DNA of 64,000 bases from Sipunculus nudus. Taxonomy: Eukaryota > Annelida > Sipuncula > Golfingiida > Sipunculidae. Location of the stretch: NCBI GenBank assembly GCA_026874595.1, contig CM049314.1, positions 15,368,729 to 15,432,728 on the forward strand, read 5' to 3'. The notes beneath the pieces were generated by a model. It saw nothing but the letters and a program-made list of their open reading frames with translations. It did no database searches and had not been told where the DNA came from. Of this stretch, positions 12,901 through 25,260 are shown one piece after another (within the stretch, counting starts at the first letter, position 1; each line of letters starts with the position of its first letter). The translations under genes were made by a program, and so were the position numbers.

Positions 12901-15900
12901 CATTACATATAAATGTACTGGCCAACTGTCACATAGCGTGTGACTCGTAATTAGCTATCGTAATTAATCTTTATTTGCAACTGTTGGCCCTATGACGCAA
13001 GGTGCATAAGTTATTTTTATATCTTATGGTAATCAGAGCAACATGGTCTAATTTTGGCGTAGGTAGTTTTCAGAGGTCAGAGGTCATGACGTAGGGAGGT
13101 TGCCAGGTGTTTTATCAGTATCCTCCTGCGAGAGCAAATAAAACAATGTTTGTATTTCGCAGACAGGCAATAGATCTTAGCCAGGGTAGGTTTGTGATTA
13201 TTTATGAGTAGATGCCCTTATTCCCTCATTTCGGGACCATGTTTCTGTGTATGTTTGAAGATAATATCACACTTACAGATACTACTGACCTGCTACAAAT
13301 ATTCTGCAATATGATTTTATTTCTAGGCAGTAACCTTTCAAATTTAAACCATGCAGGAATCTCCAAAGTACATATATAAATTAAAGGATGGATTTTTAAG
13401 GATGTCGTTTCGATTAACCTTTAGTATATATGCCAGTTACGCTCCTGGGGTACCGGTAAGCCGCCGGATTCTATAATGCTTTGCTTTCCCCGCTTCCTGT
13501 CGGAACTAATTGATTAAAGGATCTGCTGGCGGGACGGCCTCCATCTAGCGAATGATTTAACATACAGCAAACTAAATGACCCTTTGCAATTTAGTCGAGA
13601 AACAATTGGCCTGCTCCAGAATTTCATCTTTCCAGAGAAAACATTGATATAGTATAATCAATCTGATTTTATTTGACAGAAAATTTTTTTCAAACTTATA
13701 TATAGTTTATATAACCCTTGTCGTACCATCCCCAGGGGCGGATCCAGGATTCCCGAAAAGGGGGCGGATTCAAACCCAGGAGCACTCATAAAAACAAAAA
13801 CAAAAGTCCTCAGGTCCGGAAAAGGGGGGTCCAGGCCGTAAAGTAAAAGTTGGTCTGAAACCCTTAAAAAAAGGTTGCGTCGACAGGAAAAAGAGGGGGG
13901 GGGGGGGGCTCCGGATACCTGTATGAAAATGTATATAAATCTATTTAACTGTGAGGGGTGTATTTTAGAACTGTAATGTAAAATTTTTAAAAATAATTTT
14001 ATTGCTTCATTCTACAACCAATGATGATGGGCCTGGCTGGCTCCGTAGCGTGAATCCGGCTTCTTCCCTCCAACATCTTTGCTATTGAACCATTAGCTGT
14101 GTCTAGTACACTTCACACAAATTCTCATAATAGATTAAAACCAGCTCTCTTCCCACCTGACGAAGTACCCTGCAATTCTGTTAGTACAATTATTGTGATA
14201 CATGTACAAACCAGATGTGGTCGGACAATGGTCCTCAGAAGGCCCCGCAGTAAGAATTGGCGTATTTAAATGTGACCTGAAAACTGTATAAGCAAGGCTT
14301 GAGAAGACCTTGTGTTATTCAGAAAATGTGAAGAAAATCACCGATTGGTTACTGGTGGCCATATTGGAATTCCGACCGGTCTAGAATTCAATTGATCTGG
14401 AGCCCTTATAGACACCAATTATCCTGTGAATTTCGGACAGATCCAGCATATTCTTGTTTGGATGTCGCGCATTAAAGAAAATTACCGATTGTGCTCTGGT
14501 GACCATATTGGAATTCCGACAGGTCTGTTTTTCGAAAGAGCTGGAGCCTTCATAGGTACCAGTCATCCTTGTGAATACGATATAGGTCAGGCATGTTCTT
14601 GTTGAGATATCGCCCGAAAGAAAACGTTACTGACGGACGGAAGGGAGGACGGACTGATACGGAGATCGCTATAGGGCACCGCTTCTCAACGCGACAACTT
14701 TTGAAGGGCTGCATGTTTTACTCCAAAATTTTAAAAATACAATTTGTTATTACCAAAATCTCGGACGAGTTAAGAAACCGATGACCATGATCTTCATCTT
14801 TAAGGTCAAAGCTGCCAAATGTAAACTTTTGGAAAACCCTAAAACGTTTGAAGTCAAATTTGGTACACGATTTGTTACAACGAAGTTCTTGGACGGATTC
14901 TAAAATCCAGTTGCATGGGCACTTTAAAAAATTGGTTCATTGTGCAATTGACTAGTAACGTTGACGTTGAGATGTTTATACTGTTTTCTTAGGCACCGAT
15001 TTTATAGCATTTCTAATGTCATTTGAAAGGTATGGACTTGGTATTACGGCCTTATGCGTTCCTTCATTTCAGAATGTTTTTATTAACTGACATGCAAATT
15101 AATAAAATGTTGTTGAATTTCATTGGGCACCCCTTGGTGACTTCAGCCTTTTAATAAATTGTTGCTAACTGATTACAAACAAATTCATTCCAATTTCCCT
15201 TACCTTAGCAAAGACGAAAGGTCAAATTGAATGCATGTATATATTTACAGGAATCGTACTCGGGCCTTTAATAAAACGTTTTGGAGTCCGTCTTGTGGTA
15301 ATCCTTGGAGGCCTTTTGGGCGGTGTAGGAATCTCCGCGGCCAGCCAAACCGGAGATCTGGGAGTCATCAATATTTTTCTTGGAATTCTCCCTGGTAAGT
15401 CGGGTATAAATAATTAAAACACACTTCATCATATCATTATATATATCCTGGTAAGGGGTGTGTGCCATGTAACCCGTCAAATGTAACTTTTTTTTCTCTT
15501 TACAATCTCTGTGAAAGTCATATTATTTGACGCGTTTCATGATTTCATTCCAAAGATGGCCTTAGAAGAGAAGCATGTAGGTTAATTCTATCTGAATCCC
15601 TTTTTACTGATGTGACTAATAAACCTGCTTTTGATGCTTTTTTACGTAGACAATATTACCAACAGTACTCTATTCATTAGAGATTTCTCTACTTTCATTC
15701 ACAAATTAATTTATAATATTGATCTTGGTAATGGTAATGCCAAAAACCATCACTTAGTTTTCGCCAAAAAGCCGCTTGAACACGTTTAAAATCCTTAAAA
15801 ATAATGCACAAGCAAAGACCTTGAAGAATCCAGACTGTCTGCACTTTTTAAGAAGAAAAATCATCAGTCAACACACAGGATCTATATATGTCATCCTCAC

Positions 15901-18900
15901 AGTTTAAACTCGTATACTGATTAAGGATTCACCTCTCCCATAGCCATTGTGTCGGGGGGGGGGGGGGGGGGGGGGGCAAGGGAACATGTTACCCATAATT
16001 TAACGTGAAATAAAACGCATGATTTTTAAATTTCGAGATAATTACATCAATAAGTTACCTCCGCCAAGGAGGTAATGTTTATGCCGGCGTTGTTTTTCTC
16101 TGATTGTTTGTTTGACTCTTAGCAACGATACAAGGAAAAGCTGATTGAATTTTGGAGGTGATCACCATCTAAATCCATGAATCCTTAAGGAAAAATGCTG
16201 CATTTCTGACAATGCAATATGGGGGTTATGAACAACCTTGTTAAGTTTTTTCCCCACTAGACTGCGCTCGATGAAAGTATGCCCTCATTGTTCTGCTGTG
16301 TTAATCACACATTTCTGACAAACCGTGTGGAGGTAATAAGCTGCATAGGTCTGCTCTCTCAGGACTTTTTTCTATTTTTTCTATATTTTCCTCAATAATC
16401 TTCCATTGATGCCTTCATCTAGTATGTGGTATAAGTTAAGAAAATTGTGACCTTCTGGGAGCTGGATTTTGTCCTGTTTGTCATGAAGAGGCGGGAGTTG
16501 TCGAGAGATTTTTAGCAAACAGTTTAACAGTTAAACAGGCAGATTAAACTCTGGGAGTGATCACATAACCATGCAGAATATTTGAATTTTTGAGAATTGT
16601 CTTTGCTACCCTGAAGCAAACCTAGATCATTCCCATATGTGGTGTTAAGTTTGTCTTGAATGTTTTTGCAATATATTTTGGTAATGCTGTTTTACTTCCT
16701 CGTCAAATATTTGATTAAATTAGCAGACTTCGTCATTTAACAATACTGTATATCCTCACTAGGCATTGGTTCCGGCTGTTTTGTCATTGGAGGCACTGTG
16801 GCGACGCTGGCATATTTTAAGAAGCGCCGAGCTTTTGCGTTTGGTATGGCAGCAACAGGACTGAGTACTGGAACATTTGTCTCTCCACTGATAATCCGTG
16901 CGTGTATAGAAAGATATGGATGGCGGGGAGCCATGTTAGTACAGAGTGGCTTTTTCTTAAACGGCATAGTCTGTGGCGCCCTCTTGCGACCTCAGGTCCA
17001 AACGAAAGACGAGAAAACAGAAGAATACCGCAAATCCGGGTGGAAAGAAAACCTAAAGCTGGTGTTTGATTTTACCGTTTTCAAGGATATCAAATATCCT
17101 ATGTACATAATCAGCACATTCCTGAACAAATCAGTTCATGTAGTGCCTTATATATTTCTTCCAGCCAGGGGCATATCACTCGGCGCAAGTAAAATGGAGG
17201 CGGCGACTCTGCTCACTATACTTGGAGTGTGTAGTTGTGTGTTTAGACCGATTTTCGGGTACTTGGGAGATCGTTTAGGTTTGAAGAGGACGTTATGTCA
17301 CAGTATAGCAGGGGTTCTCAGCGGGACGCTACACATGGTCTCCTATATCTTTAAAGATTACACTGCTTTAGCAATTTATTCCTCACTGTTCGGTGTCATG
17401 AGCTGTGAGTATAAATATTAGTAAAGTTAAGTACAAATATGCCTTTCGATCAGTGTTCATTTAAATTTTGGGAAATCAACACACAGCAGCAATCAATTGC
17501 TGGAACGAAAGGTCACTGACGTAATGAAGGATTTGCATATCTGTATTATGGGTCAATTGGAGAAAAAACTGTCTTATGAAATTGTTAAGTTAAAAAAATA
17601 ATAATTTAGGTAATCTGATGTTTTACCATGACAAAATCGATCTAATTAAAGGGGTCACATCTATTTAATGAGCAAAGTTTTACAGAAGATGCTTTAATGC
17701 AATTTTCGCATTCGTAAAAAAAAAGAGACTTCAGTCCGTTCCACTACAACTGTCAGCCTGATTTTTCCCTATTACTTTTTCCGAGTCAAAGAATGCTAAA
17801 ACTTGTTGCCCCCCGGGGCAGAATGTTGAAAATGTGTATTTAACAATTATGGAAATAATATCCTACCTTCTGGCATTTTCTTGAAAACAATTTAAACCCA
17901 TCTTATGAGAACTTAGGCCAAAATAAAAAAAAGGTATGGTTCTCAGGCACTTTTTTTCGGAAATCAATGCGGGCGGGCGCTTTTTTTATTTTATTTTTTT
18001 TGGTTTGTTTCGATTAAAATGTCAAATGATAAGGGAAAAGCATGAAAATAACAGTTTTATTTTGTTAAATAAGTAAAAGCACTACAAAACAAAGCAAATT
18101 GTATGGTTTTATCTTCTTGAAAGAAATGTCGGAGCGGTAGCAGCTCAAAATTGGAAAGTTTTTATTGAAAATCAGAATAAAAATTTTTGATGCGGGGGTT
18201 CAAAATTGATGCGGGCGGTGCCTGAGAACCATACCTTTAATTTTCTTGGCCTTAGTCAATTCTATAGCGACATCTTTCCACAAATGGCGCAAACATATGA
18301 AATGTACATGGCCGGGAACAGTGATGACGTCACAATAGACGTTACGCAAAAAAGAGGCACATAAAATCACGGGACCAATAATCAAGAGCTGCCGATCCCT
18401 GTTTACTGTGAAACTTGGGTTCTCCTCGTGCACGCGTTCACTGTAACGACAAATATTACACATAATGTCCCTGAAAGATATACAAGGATCACTTGCAGGG
18501 GACGCAATGAATTCCGGATACATATGAGACAAGTCAACCAGGTCGTAAAGTGAATATTTATATCATAAGCAGGTTTGGACCAATCATTATTTTTCTCTTT
18601 CTGATATTGGTGTAAATTTTGTTTGGCAAGTTTGTCTTACGTGGACATAACCCAGAAAAAAAATCAGGTGGACAGGGGTGATGGGACAGACTATAGTGAA
18701 TGTAAGATCGACATCGCTTGGAGTACGTCATGTCTAAGGCCATTTTAATTCTTTTTAATTATTAAAAAAAAATATCATAACCCACTCAATATATCTGTGC
18801 AAGAATACCATCCATGATTTAAATGTAAACTTATGCTAAATTTAAGACTGGCGCAGACATCGGCGTTGTACTGTCTGATGATTTCTTGATGTCATCCCTA

Positions 18901-19650
18901 TTGATATCCCGGTGTCACCACAATTCTAGAATTATTTGAACATGTTCCAAAATCTCCCGATATGTATATCACCGGTGTTACCCCGATGTTAAGACAATGT
19001 AAGAATGGGACCCATTGGGGACGACACCAGTGTTTGAGCCTTGTCCAACACTTATTTTAAATAACTATATTTATAGCTGGATACATATCAATAGAGAATG
19101 CCATCCTCGGAGATATTGTGCCACCCGCAAAGCATGCGCACGCAACCGGATTCTACATGTTCTCATACGGGCTTGGTTGTTCGCTGACGCCACCTATCGC
19201 AGGTTCCGCAAACTATTAATATATTTGTTAATCCCTGCCAGTCAATCAAATCCACCGGTCGCAAATGTATAAACGTATCGCTTTATATCTTAATAGAAGT
19301 ATTGATGTCAGAAACCGAGAGAAATTTAAGGCTTTATCTGTTTCAGAAAAAAAATATATTTATTTATTGCAGGGTTTGGAATAAATCTCGGTTCATTTCA
19401 TTATTTCGTTTTATTCGTACATTTAGATTTTTCGCTAAGTCGACTGTTGTTTTATGTTTTAGGATACCTCGTCGACATCACAGGGAACTTTGCAACTCCG
19501 TTTTTGATGGTCGGAAGCGCTCAAATCATCAGTGGAATCTGCAGCTGTTTTATTTACTTCATTCAAAGGACGCACGCAAAAAATAATGAGACAATGGCAA
19601 TAAGTGTTAACGTGAGTTCGGTCAAAGAAGGGACAGAAAACGAAGTCTAA
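9752..19650 (+). CDS. SLC16-type monocarboxylate transporter, five coding exons
   Basis: A predicted plasma-membrane MFS carrier of the SLC16/MCT family, which generally moves monocarboxylates such as lactate or related small solutes; the substrate here is unknown. Coding exons are 9752-9956, 15251-15394, 16763-17404, 19077-19202 and 19463-19650. Every junction is GT/AG and phase 1, and together they give 434 residues, near the family's usual 430-500. The N-terminal MCT signature appears as DQGYSWVV (about residue 11). The second family signature, YFKKRRAFAFGMAATG, is at residues 134-149. Repeated hydrophobic segments fit a 12-TM fold, with a charged central loop near residues 195-225 and a hydrophilic C-terminal tail. 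The ATG is chosen because it lies just before the first signature and 11 bases after a good acceptor (tttatccgtttcag), which implies an upstream 5' UTR exon that I could not locate. No internal stops are seen, so it is probably functional. A broken paralogue lies downstream at 46-50 kb. Confidence 0.88.
10190..11170 (+). repeat. Two-unit tandem repeat, about 0.52 kb per unit, in MCT intron 1
   Basis: The phrases AATTAGGTCAATCTTGCGTA and AATAAGGTCAATATTGCGTA, each followed by ATTTGTAG...TTTGGGC/ATGGGC and AATGCAC, occur about 0.52 kb apart with further matches in order. A degenerate tandem duplication. Confidence 0.65.
13733..13920 (+). repeat. Dispersed repeat D, copy 2 (MCT intron)
   Basis: It begins CAGGGGCGGATCCAGGATTC and ends near AAAAGGTTGCGTCGACAGGA and a G14 run. 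The first bases look like a DNA transposon terminus (CAGGGGCGGATCCAG), but no matching opposite end was fixed. Confidence 0.6.
14334..14620 (+). repeat. Two-unit tandem repeat, about 142 bp per unit
   Basis: GACCATATTGGAATTCCGAC near 14503 matches GGCCATATTGGAATTCCGAC near 14359. The shared order GAAAAT(C/T)ACCGATTG ... GGAGCC ... CTTGTT continues. It is followed by GGACGGAAGGGAGGACGGAC. Confidence 0.7.
15251..15394 (+). CDS. MCT coding exon 2
   Basis: The acceptor is atatttacag and the donor is G|GTAAGT at 15395, a consensus match. The exon encodes IVLGPLIKRFGVRLVVILGG and following hydrophobic residues (69-117), the TM2-TM3 region. Its phase 1/1 borders match exons 1 and 3, and the joined frame stays open. 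Confidence 0.87.
15954..15976 (+). repeat. Poly(G) run, 23 bases
   Basis: Uninterrupted G23 in the MCT intron between exons 2 and 3. Runs of 13-22 G or C also occur at 12249, 13895, 19705, 26555 and 41119. Confidence 0.9.
16055..16340 (+). repeat. Dispersed repeat A, copy in the MCT intron
   Basis: It begins TTACCTCCGCCAAGGAGGTA, a near-palindrome, with GATTGTTTGTTTGAC and AAAAATGCTGCATTTCTGAC shared with the copy at 49472-49752. It ends close to exon 3. Confidence 0.6.
16763..17404 (+). CDS. MCT coding exon 3 (large exon with family signature)
   Basis: The acceptor is tcctcactag and the donor is T|GTGAGT at 17405. The 642-base exon encodes residues 117-331. These include the YFKKRR...GMAATG signature, the RYGWRGA segment after TM5, the charged central loop (KDEKTEEYRKSGWKE) and the FGYLGDR motif typical of the second MFS half. 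Confidence 0.9.
17911..18258. mobile_element. MITE in an MCT intron
   Basis: AAGGTATGGTTCTCAGGCAC at about 17931 is matched by GTGCCTGAGAACCATACCTT at about 18218-18238. The outer flanks also mirror each other (CTTAGGCCAAAAT versus TTTTCTTGGCCTTAG). Both ends carry ATGCGGGCGG-like phrases. It lies in the intron between MCT exons 3 and 4. Confidence 0.75.
19077..19202 (+). CDS. MCT coding exon 4
   Basis: The acceptor is tatttatag and the donor is G|GTTCCG at 19203, a weak donor accepted because the frame and the next exon agree. It encodes GYISIENAILGDIVPP and then HATGFYMFSYGLG, a region conserved in MCTs. The equivalent exon of the downstream pseudogene is exactly the same length, 126 bases. 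Confidence 0.85.
19463..19650 (+). CDS. MCT coding exon 5 and stop
   Basis: The acceptor is tttatgttttag. The exon encodes GYLVDITGNFATPFLMVGSA, the last membrane segment and a hydrophilic tail ending in TENEV, with TAA at 19648-19650. No convincing poly(A) signal is seen before the C-run and CA/TA tract that begin about 55 bases later. Confidence 0.86.
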
Positions 19651-19899
19651 GAAGACAGGAAGGTGTTGGTAATGATACCGGAACACATTGGAGGGTAAGA
19701 CGCGCCCCCCCCCCCCCAACACACACACACATACATATATATGTATATGTTTATATATGTATATATATAGTTGTTCATAGTCATCATGCTATGCAAACAC
19801 TGAAGACAGAGTGCTGAATAGCTGACCTGAGCATTCATATGTTATGTAGAATGAGCTAAACTGAGTTTTTTCAGGCATTTTCTTACTAATTAGTTTCGT

Positions 19900-20253
19900 A
19901 TCACATGCTTATACCGCGTGGCACTCTTCAGACGATGTAGCCTGATAGTGTCCGATGCTGTTAATCCCGGTTTTCGAGACTTTGTCTCTTGTAAGTTCAC
20001 CGGGGTCAGGGTCACCTGTACAGTGTCGTTTATCTGTGTTTACGCCCGACTTCTGGTATTGTCACCGAGTCCGAATGGCTGGAGCTTGCGTGTATGGTAA
20101 CTTAAGATTAAAGAAACGCTTCGGTGCTAAGATGTTCTTGTCGCTTGCTCGGTGTTGGTATGTTAGGTTCCGCAGTAGGAAATTATTTGCGTGTCTGCAT
20201 GACGTCACAAGCTCATTTCGTTTGTTGAAATTTGCTTTATGAGGTAAGACCAA
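19900..20253 (-). mobile_element. Penelope-like element, 3' end (GIY-YIG C-terminus remnant)
   Basis: The minus strand encodes NKRNELVTSCRHANNFLLRN near 20180-20240. This matches the conserved end of Penelope-like GIY-YIG endonuclease proteins (N-K-R-x-E-L-x-x-x-C-R-H). Only the last part of the protein and some downstream sequence remain. It directly abuts the start of the gypsy pol remnant. Confidence 0.6.
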
Positions 20254-22738
20254 AAGGATTTAAATAAAGCAATCCTGAGAGATCACCATGTAACCCCGAC
20301 TCTGGAAGAAATTCTGCCACAATTAAGGTGTGCCAATGTATTCTCAATAACTGATGCAATATGTGGGTACTGGAATGTAGAACTGGACAATGAATCGAGC
20401 TATCTTAGAACTATCTTATCATACTTTCAATTCTCCATTTGGCCGCCACAGATTTCTAAGAATGTCGTTTGGATTGAAATGTCTCAAGATGTGTTTCGAT
20501 CTATATTGACCAGATGTTTGACAGAAGTACAGGTGTTATCGGCATGTCGTATGATATCGTCATTTTCTGTAAATCTGATAATGAGCATGATAAGAACCTG
20601 CATGTTGTATTGAAACGACTGGCTTAACGCTAAATTCTGAGAAAACGTAGGTCAAGAGAAATGAAGTCCGTTTCTACGGCATGATTTGCGGCGAAGATGG
20701 TGTGAGGCCAGACCCTTAAAAAGCTATCCGCGTTGCAACAGATGGAGGCTCCTAGGGATACACAGCAGACATCCCAAGGGCTTGCAACATTCATGGGGTG
20801 ATTTCTAGCAAACCTGAGTACACAAACCGCCCCTCTCCCGAGAGCTGACCAAGAAGAGAAATAAATTTGAATCGTCGTCACACCTTACCGTCTTTGACCA
20901 AATTAAGGCATCCATCAGTGCTGAAGTAACTTTGGCATATTTCGATCCAAATAAAAAATAACCCCACAGGTGGATGCATCCTTGAAGGTATTTGGCGCCG
21001 TGTTACTTCAGAAAGAGAAGCAAGTCACGTTCACGAGCAAAGCGTTAACAAAAACCGAGACAAGATATGCAAATATAAAACGAAAATTCTTAGCCGATTT
21101 ATACGGATGTGAGCGTTTTCATACATATCAGTATGGGTGTTGTTTATTGTGGAATCAGACCACAAAACCTTAGAGCCCATCAGTCTAAAGCACTTGACAC
21201 ATACCCCTGCAAGACTGCAGAGGGTGCTCTTGCGTTTATAGTCCTTTGACTTAATATAACCCTGGGAACTGTAGTTGGCTGATGCATTCTCAATTCTCTC
21301 ACCAGAAGACAACAATCCGATACCTGATCTAGACATCAAGATCCATGAGATTTGTCCCCAGTTCATGACAGGTGTTGGGCACAAAATGAAGAAGAAAACA
21401 GAAAAATACCCAGAAATAAAGGCACGGAAAGAAATAGTGTACAACGGATGGCCAGACACGGACAAAGAACTAACAGTGTTGACGAAACCTGACTACACAT
21501 ACAAAGATGAAATCACATTGGATAATGGCATACTGATGAAATGATGTAGAATCATCATTCCTGAGTCTCTTTGGAAAGAAATATTAACAAAACTACGCTT
21601 CTCATCAAGGAACAGAAAAAAAGAATTGAGAGCAAGAAACGCGGTATTTTGAAGAAACATAGATACATCGAAGACATCACTAAATCATGCAACAGATACC
21701 AACAGTTCCAAAACAGCCAAACAAAAGAACCATTGATGCAGCCAGAGGTACCACGGAGGGCCTGGCACACAGGATCTTGTGATTGTTTTATCTAACTGGG
21801 GAAGAATATTTGATCGTAACAGATTATTATACAAATTACCTCTTTGTGAGAAAGGTACCCAAAGGTCAAATCACAAGTTATACCCTCAAACAGATATTCG
21901 GTGAACAAGGAATACCATAGATTTTCAAATATGAGAATGGTCCGCACTTTAATAGTCAGGAATTCAAGAACTTTGCAACAGAGTATGGGTTTCAGTTGAT
22001 AACCAGTTCACTTCGTTATCCAAGAAGTAACGGGTTCCTAGAAAGTCAAGTAAAAGTTGTCAAGAAGGCCATCGAGAAAGCAAAGCAAAAGAAAAAAAAA
22101 GACAGACACAAACATAGCTCCGCCCTGCATTAAAAACTCCTATGAATGACAAGCAAGCAGCACTAGTAGAACTATTGCTTGGACGAATGCTACAGGACAA
22201 CTTACCAATAAAGATACCTAGACACAATAAGAATGATGATGTTACAGACAGATTGAACTATTAACAGAAAGCTAAAAAAATCATCACGACAGACATACAA
22301 AGTCAATACAGGTCTGACAGCTGGCCAAAAAGTCAACATACGATATCAAGGAACAAAAGTGTGGAAACCAGCTACAGTGCACGATCGTCACAAGACACTA
22401 CTATCATATGTTGTGAGCACGCCCGACACGCTACGCCGTAACAGGTCACACATACACGAAATACCTCAACACCCAAAAGGAAAAGTCAGATTTAACATGA
22501 GACGAAACACAGTACATCACCTACCTATTCAGAGTACGCTACATATAAACAGCTTACAAAACCATGACACCCCAGTTATTATACCGTCCACGGACGGGGG
22601 TAATACGGGAACCCAAACTGATATCGAGAGGAATCAGAGAGCAAATAACCCTCCCACTGTTGACAGGAACAGTCCAATTCCATATGTCACAAAAAACGGG
22701 AGAGTGGTAAAACCTCGCAAGATAATGGACATTTAAAT
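20250..22738 (+). pseudogene. Ty3/gypsy pol remnant (RT, RNase H, integrase)
   Basis: This is a decayed LTR-retrotransposon polyprotein broken by many frame changes and stops. The order is the usual Ty3/gypsy one. Reverse transcriptase lies at about 20260-20880: TLEEILPQLRCANVF and GYWNVELDNESSYL are readable, then the frame shifts. RNase H is at about 20890-21170 (VDASLKVFGAVLLQKEKQV, then SKALTKTETRYANI). Integrase is at about 21580-22080, including RARNAVFWRNID in part, TDYYTNYLFVRKVP and SNGFLESQVKVVKKAIEKAK. The C-terminus ends NGRVVKPRKIMDI at 22735. The sequence is 5' truncated at about 20250 and no gag or LTR was recognised. It is inactive. Confidence 0.85.
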
Positions 22739-23940
22739 TAAGAAAGGACTTTATTGTATCAAAGTGGATTATTTACATGTCAACATGTGAAACTGTAATT
22801 ACATTATGTAGACATATGATATAATGGTAAGGACCTAAGTTAAACACAATATAAATTCATTGCAAAGTATATCACCAGTGAAGACAAACATAATGAACAG
22901 TAAGCTAAAATACAGGCTACAATAACAAAGTTATATCCACAATTTTATTGAAGCAACACAATTTAATCTTAAGTAACAAAGTAAACTAAACAATTATATT
23001 TTGACATCCGTGTTTTATTAGAGAAAAAGAAATGTTCTGATATGATATGATGCTAATAGCATTTATCTTCGCCGACAGATGTCGCCAGTTGACGGGATGC
23101 TGGTTGACTTAAACTTCTGAGCATACATATATATGTCACATCGTTAGCACGCTGTAGCACACATGATTGTGTTCAACCATAAGTTGTTGTCATTTTATAC
23201 TATGAGAGGATAACAAAGGATGGGGCGAAAGCATTCCCCCACGGTCTTTTTAGCATATATTATTGTTTATCGAACTATTTATCCTTACTTTGATTGGCTA
23301 TTTACCCCAAAATATGCTGTTTTTAAGTCTAAAACGCCTTATATTTCGTAGCGTCCGCTTCCATTGGTACCCGTAAAAAGAGAAAGGTGAAACCTGGCGT
23401 CCTGAAACGAGAGGTCACGCCAAGACTTCCTCCCGAATATAGATGAATATTCAAATATTATAAAATATCAACAATAGTTCCAGTAATAAAGATGTCTGCA
23501 GGAACACAGAGATGTTTACGTTCATTAGCATAAGTACCTATCTTCATATAAAGGACACAGAGAAACTGATGCCCTTTAGTCCTTGAGGGAATATGATACA
23601 GTTGACATCGTATATTCTGCTTTCATTGAGTTGTCCGCATTAAGAGTGAAACCTGCGCACAGTTTATTGAAGATTATCAACGATTATGTTACAAACGACC
23701 TAATGTAAACCACGAGGGGAAATATCACAAAGATCTATCACGGGGATTGACACGTAATTGACTGTCATTATAACCACACAAGCTGCACATGCATGTGTGG
23801 TATTAATGACTTCATTTGAGCATTTGAGCATTATCTAGTTTCCTAACCTATCATTCCATATAATCTTTTTTTTGTGAAAAGATAAAGACCCGCCTCATCG
23901 GCTCATCAGATGACTGAAGTTCAACTCATTGCAATTTTGT
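22739..23940. other. Intergenic, no gene recognised
   Basis: AT-rich sequence following the gypsy pol end. It may include the rest of that element and its LTR, but I could not define LTR borders. A region around 23220-23420 is richer in GC but has no long open frame. Confidence 0.4.
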
Positions 23941-23943
23941 TTT

Positions 23944-24509
23944 TTATAATTTCTTGTTAGCACGGTTTGGTGCCCTTGGACCGTGGCGGTAGGTGGAAAC
24001 ATTTTTCGAACGTTTGTTCAATAGGTTCTTTTGTTTTGAGATTTTGATTCCTAGTTTCTCTGCCAAACACAAGTTGCACTGATGTGAGTGGTCATGAATG
24101 TGTATGACTGCTAAATAATAGAGCAGGTAGTTGTAAAACTTTGGTGCTTGTCTTTCACGGTCCATCCGTGTTTATCAAGCTTGGTTTCGTCTGAATGGGT
24201 CCTGTGCGTGAACGAATTCTTATGGATGTTACATCTTTCTTTGAAGGGTCCTCCGGTCACGCAAATGTACGTGTTAACTCTACCGTAATTGTGTAAGTCG
24301 GCTTGGTAGACAATGGACGGGGTTATGCATTTCTCGTTGAGAGTGCACACAGATTTGTCACGGCAGTTGCATAGCCTTTGTTGTGTGGGTTCTTTCTGTT
24401 GCTTTTCAGACAGTATTCTTGTATTGTGTCTTAGTATTTTCGATCTAACGATCATTATGCAACTATAGCTGATTTTCAGAATGTTCGAACAAAACATTTT
24501 ATTAATCAT
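23944..24509 (-). pseudogene. Penelope-like element, GIY-YIG endonuclease remnant
   Basis: Minus-strand frames encode CNCRDKSVCTLNEKC, then VYQADLHNYGRVNTYICVTG and FKERCNIHKNSFTHRTHSDE. In a second frame nearer 23950-24130 they encode CNLCLAEKLGI and LLNKRSKNVSTYRHG. This order (Cys-rich linker, GIY-YIG core, CxxC, N-K-R-S end) is that of the C-terminal half of Penelope-like retroelement proteins. The RT domain that should lie upstream (above 24510) is absent, so this is a 5'-truncated copy with a frame change near 24130. Confidence 0.75.
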
Positions 24510-24805
24510 GTATCAATTGAAAAACCTTTTCCTCTTCCATTGACCAAAAAATTTAAACATGTATCCTCCAAAATGAAAAATGAACACAAACATTAACAAT
24601 ACCTTGACAGAAAAAAATACACAATACATGTGTAAATAGATATGATCCGTATTGTAACATTTTACAATCATATAAAAAACAATAGTTTCTGTTTTTGCAG
24701 AACGATTCAATATATAATCGATATTTTTTATGCAGTTAGGTACAATATTCATCAAATTAATGTTCTGAAAATTTGCAAAACCACAGGACACAAACATTTA
24801 TACTT

Positions 24806-25260
24806 TATATATATACTGTGGTTGCCTTTTTGTTCGCGAGGGTTTTAATTTCGCGATATTCGCGAATGGGAAATAATCGCGAAAATGAAACCCTCGGGAA
24901 TAATCGGCCAATTGAGAATGTTCTTCTTATTTAATGTAATCAATACTTGTATGGTTAAAGGTTAGAACAGAGAGAATTTTTTAATAAATTACATCCTTGC
25001 AGGTATAGGGAAATTTAAACCTTAAATTTGAACTAAACCACCTATGCTGTGTGTACTGGCCCACCATTATATAAGAAAATGTCACAAACTCATGACCTAT
25101 TCTCATTTTATAAAACACAAAGGTATATGGTTTTGCCAAAGATTTGATATACTAGTAGGTTCTTGTGAGATCGCGAAAATGAAACCCTCGCAAAACATTA
25201 AAAATGGAAAATCGCGAAATTTCAGCCTCGCGAATATGAAGCCAACCACAGTATATATAT
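24806..25260. mobile_element. MITE-like element with TA-rich ends and CGCGA-rich TIRs
   Basis: The left end reads TATATACTGTGGTTGCCTTT and the right end is its imperfect reverse complement, GAAGCCAACCACAGTATATA. Subterminal TTCGCGAGGGTTTTAATTTC and matching inverted copies (GCGAAAATGAAACCCTCG) extend the inverted repeat. The interior has no transposase. A split relative lies at 51755-54597. Confidence 0.7.
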
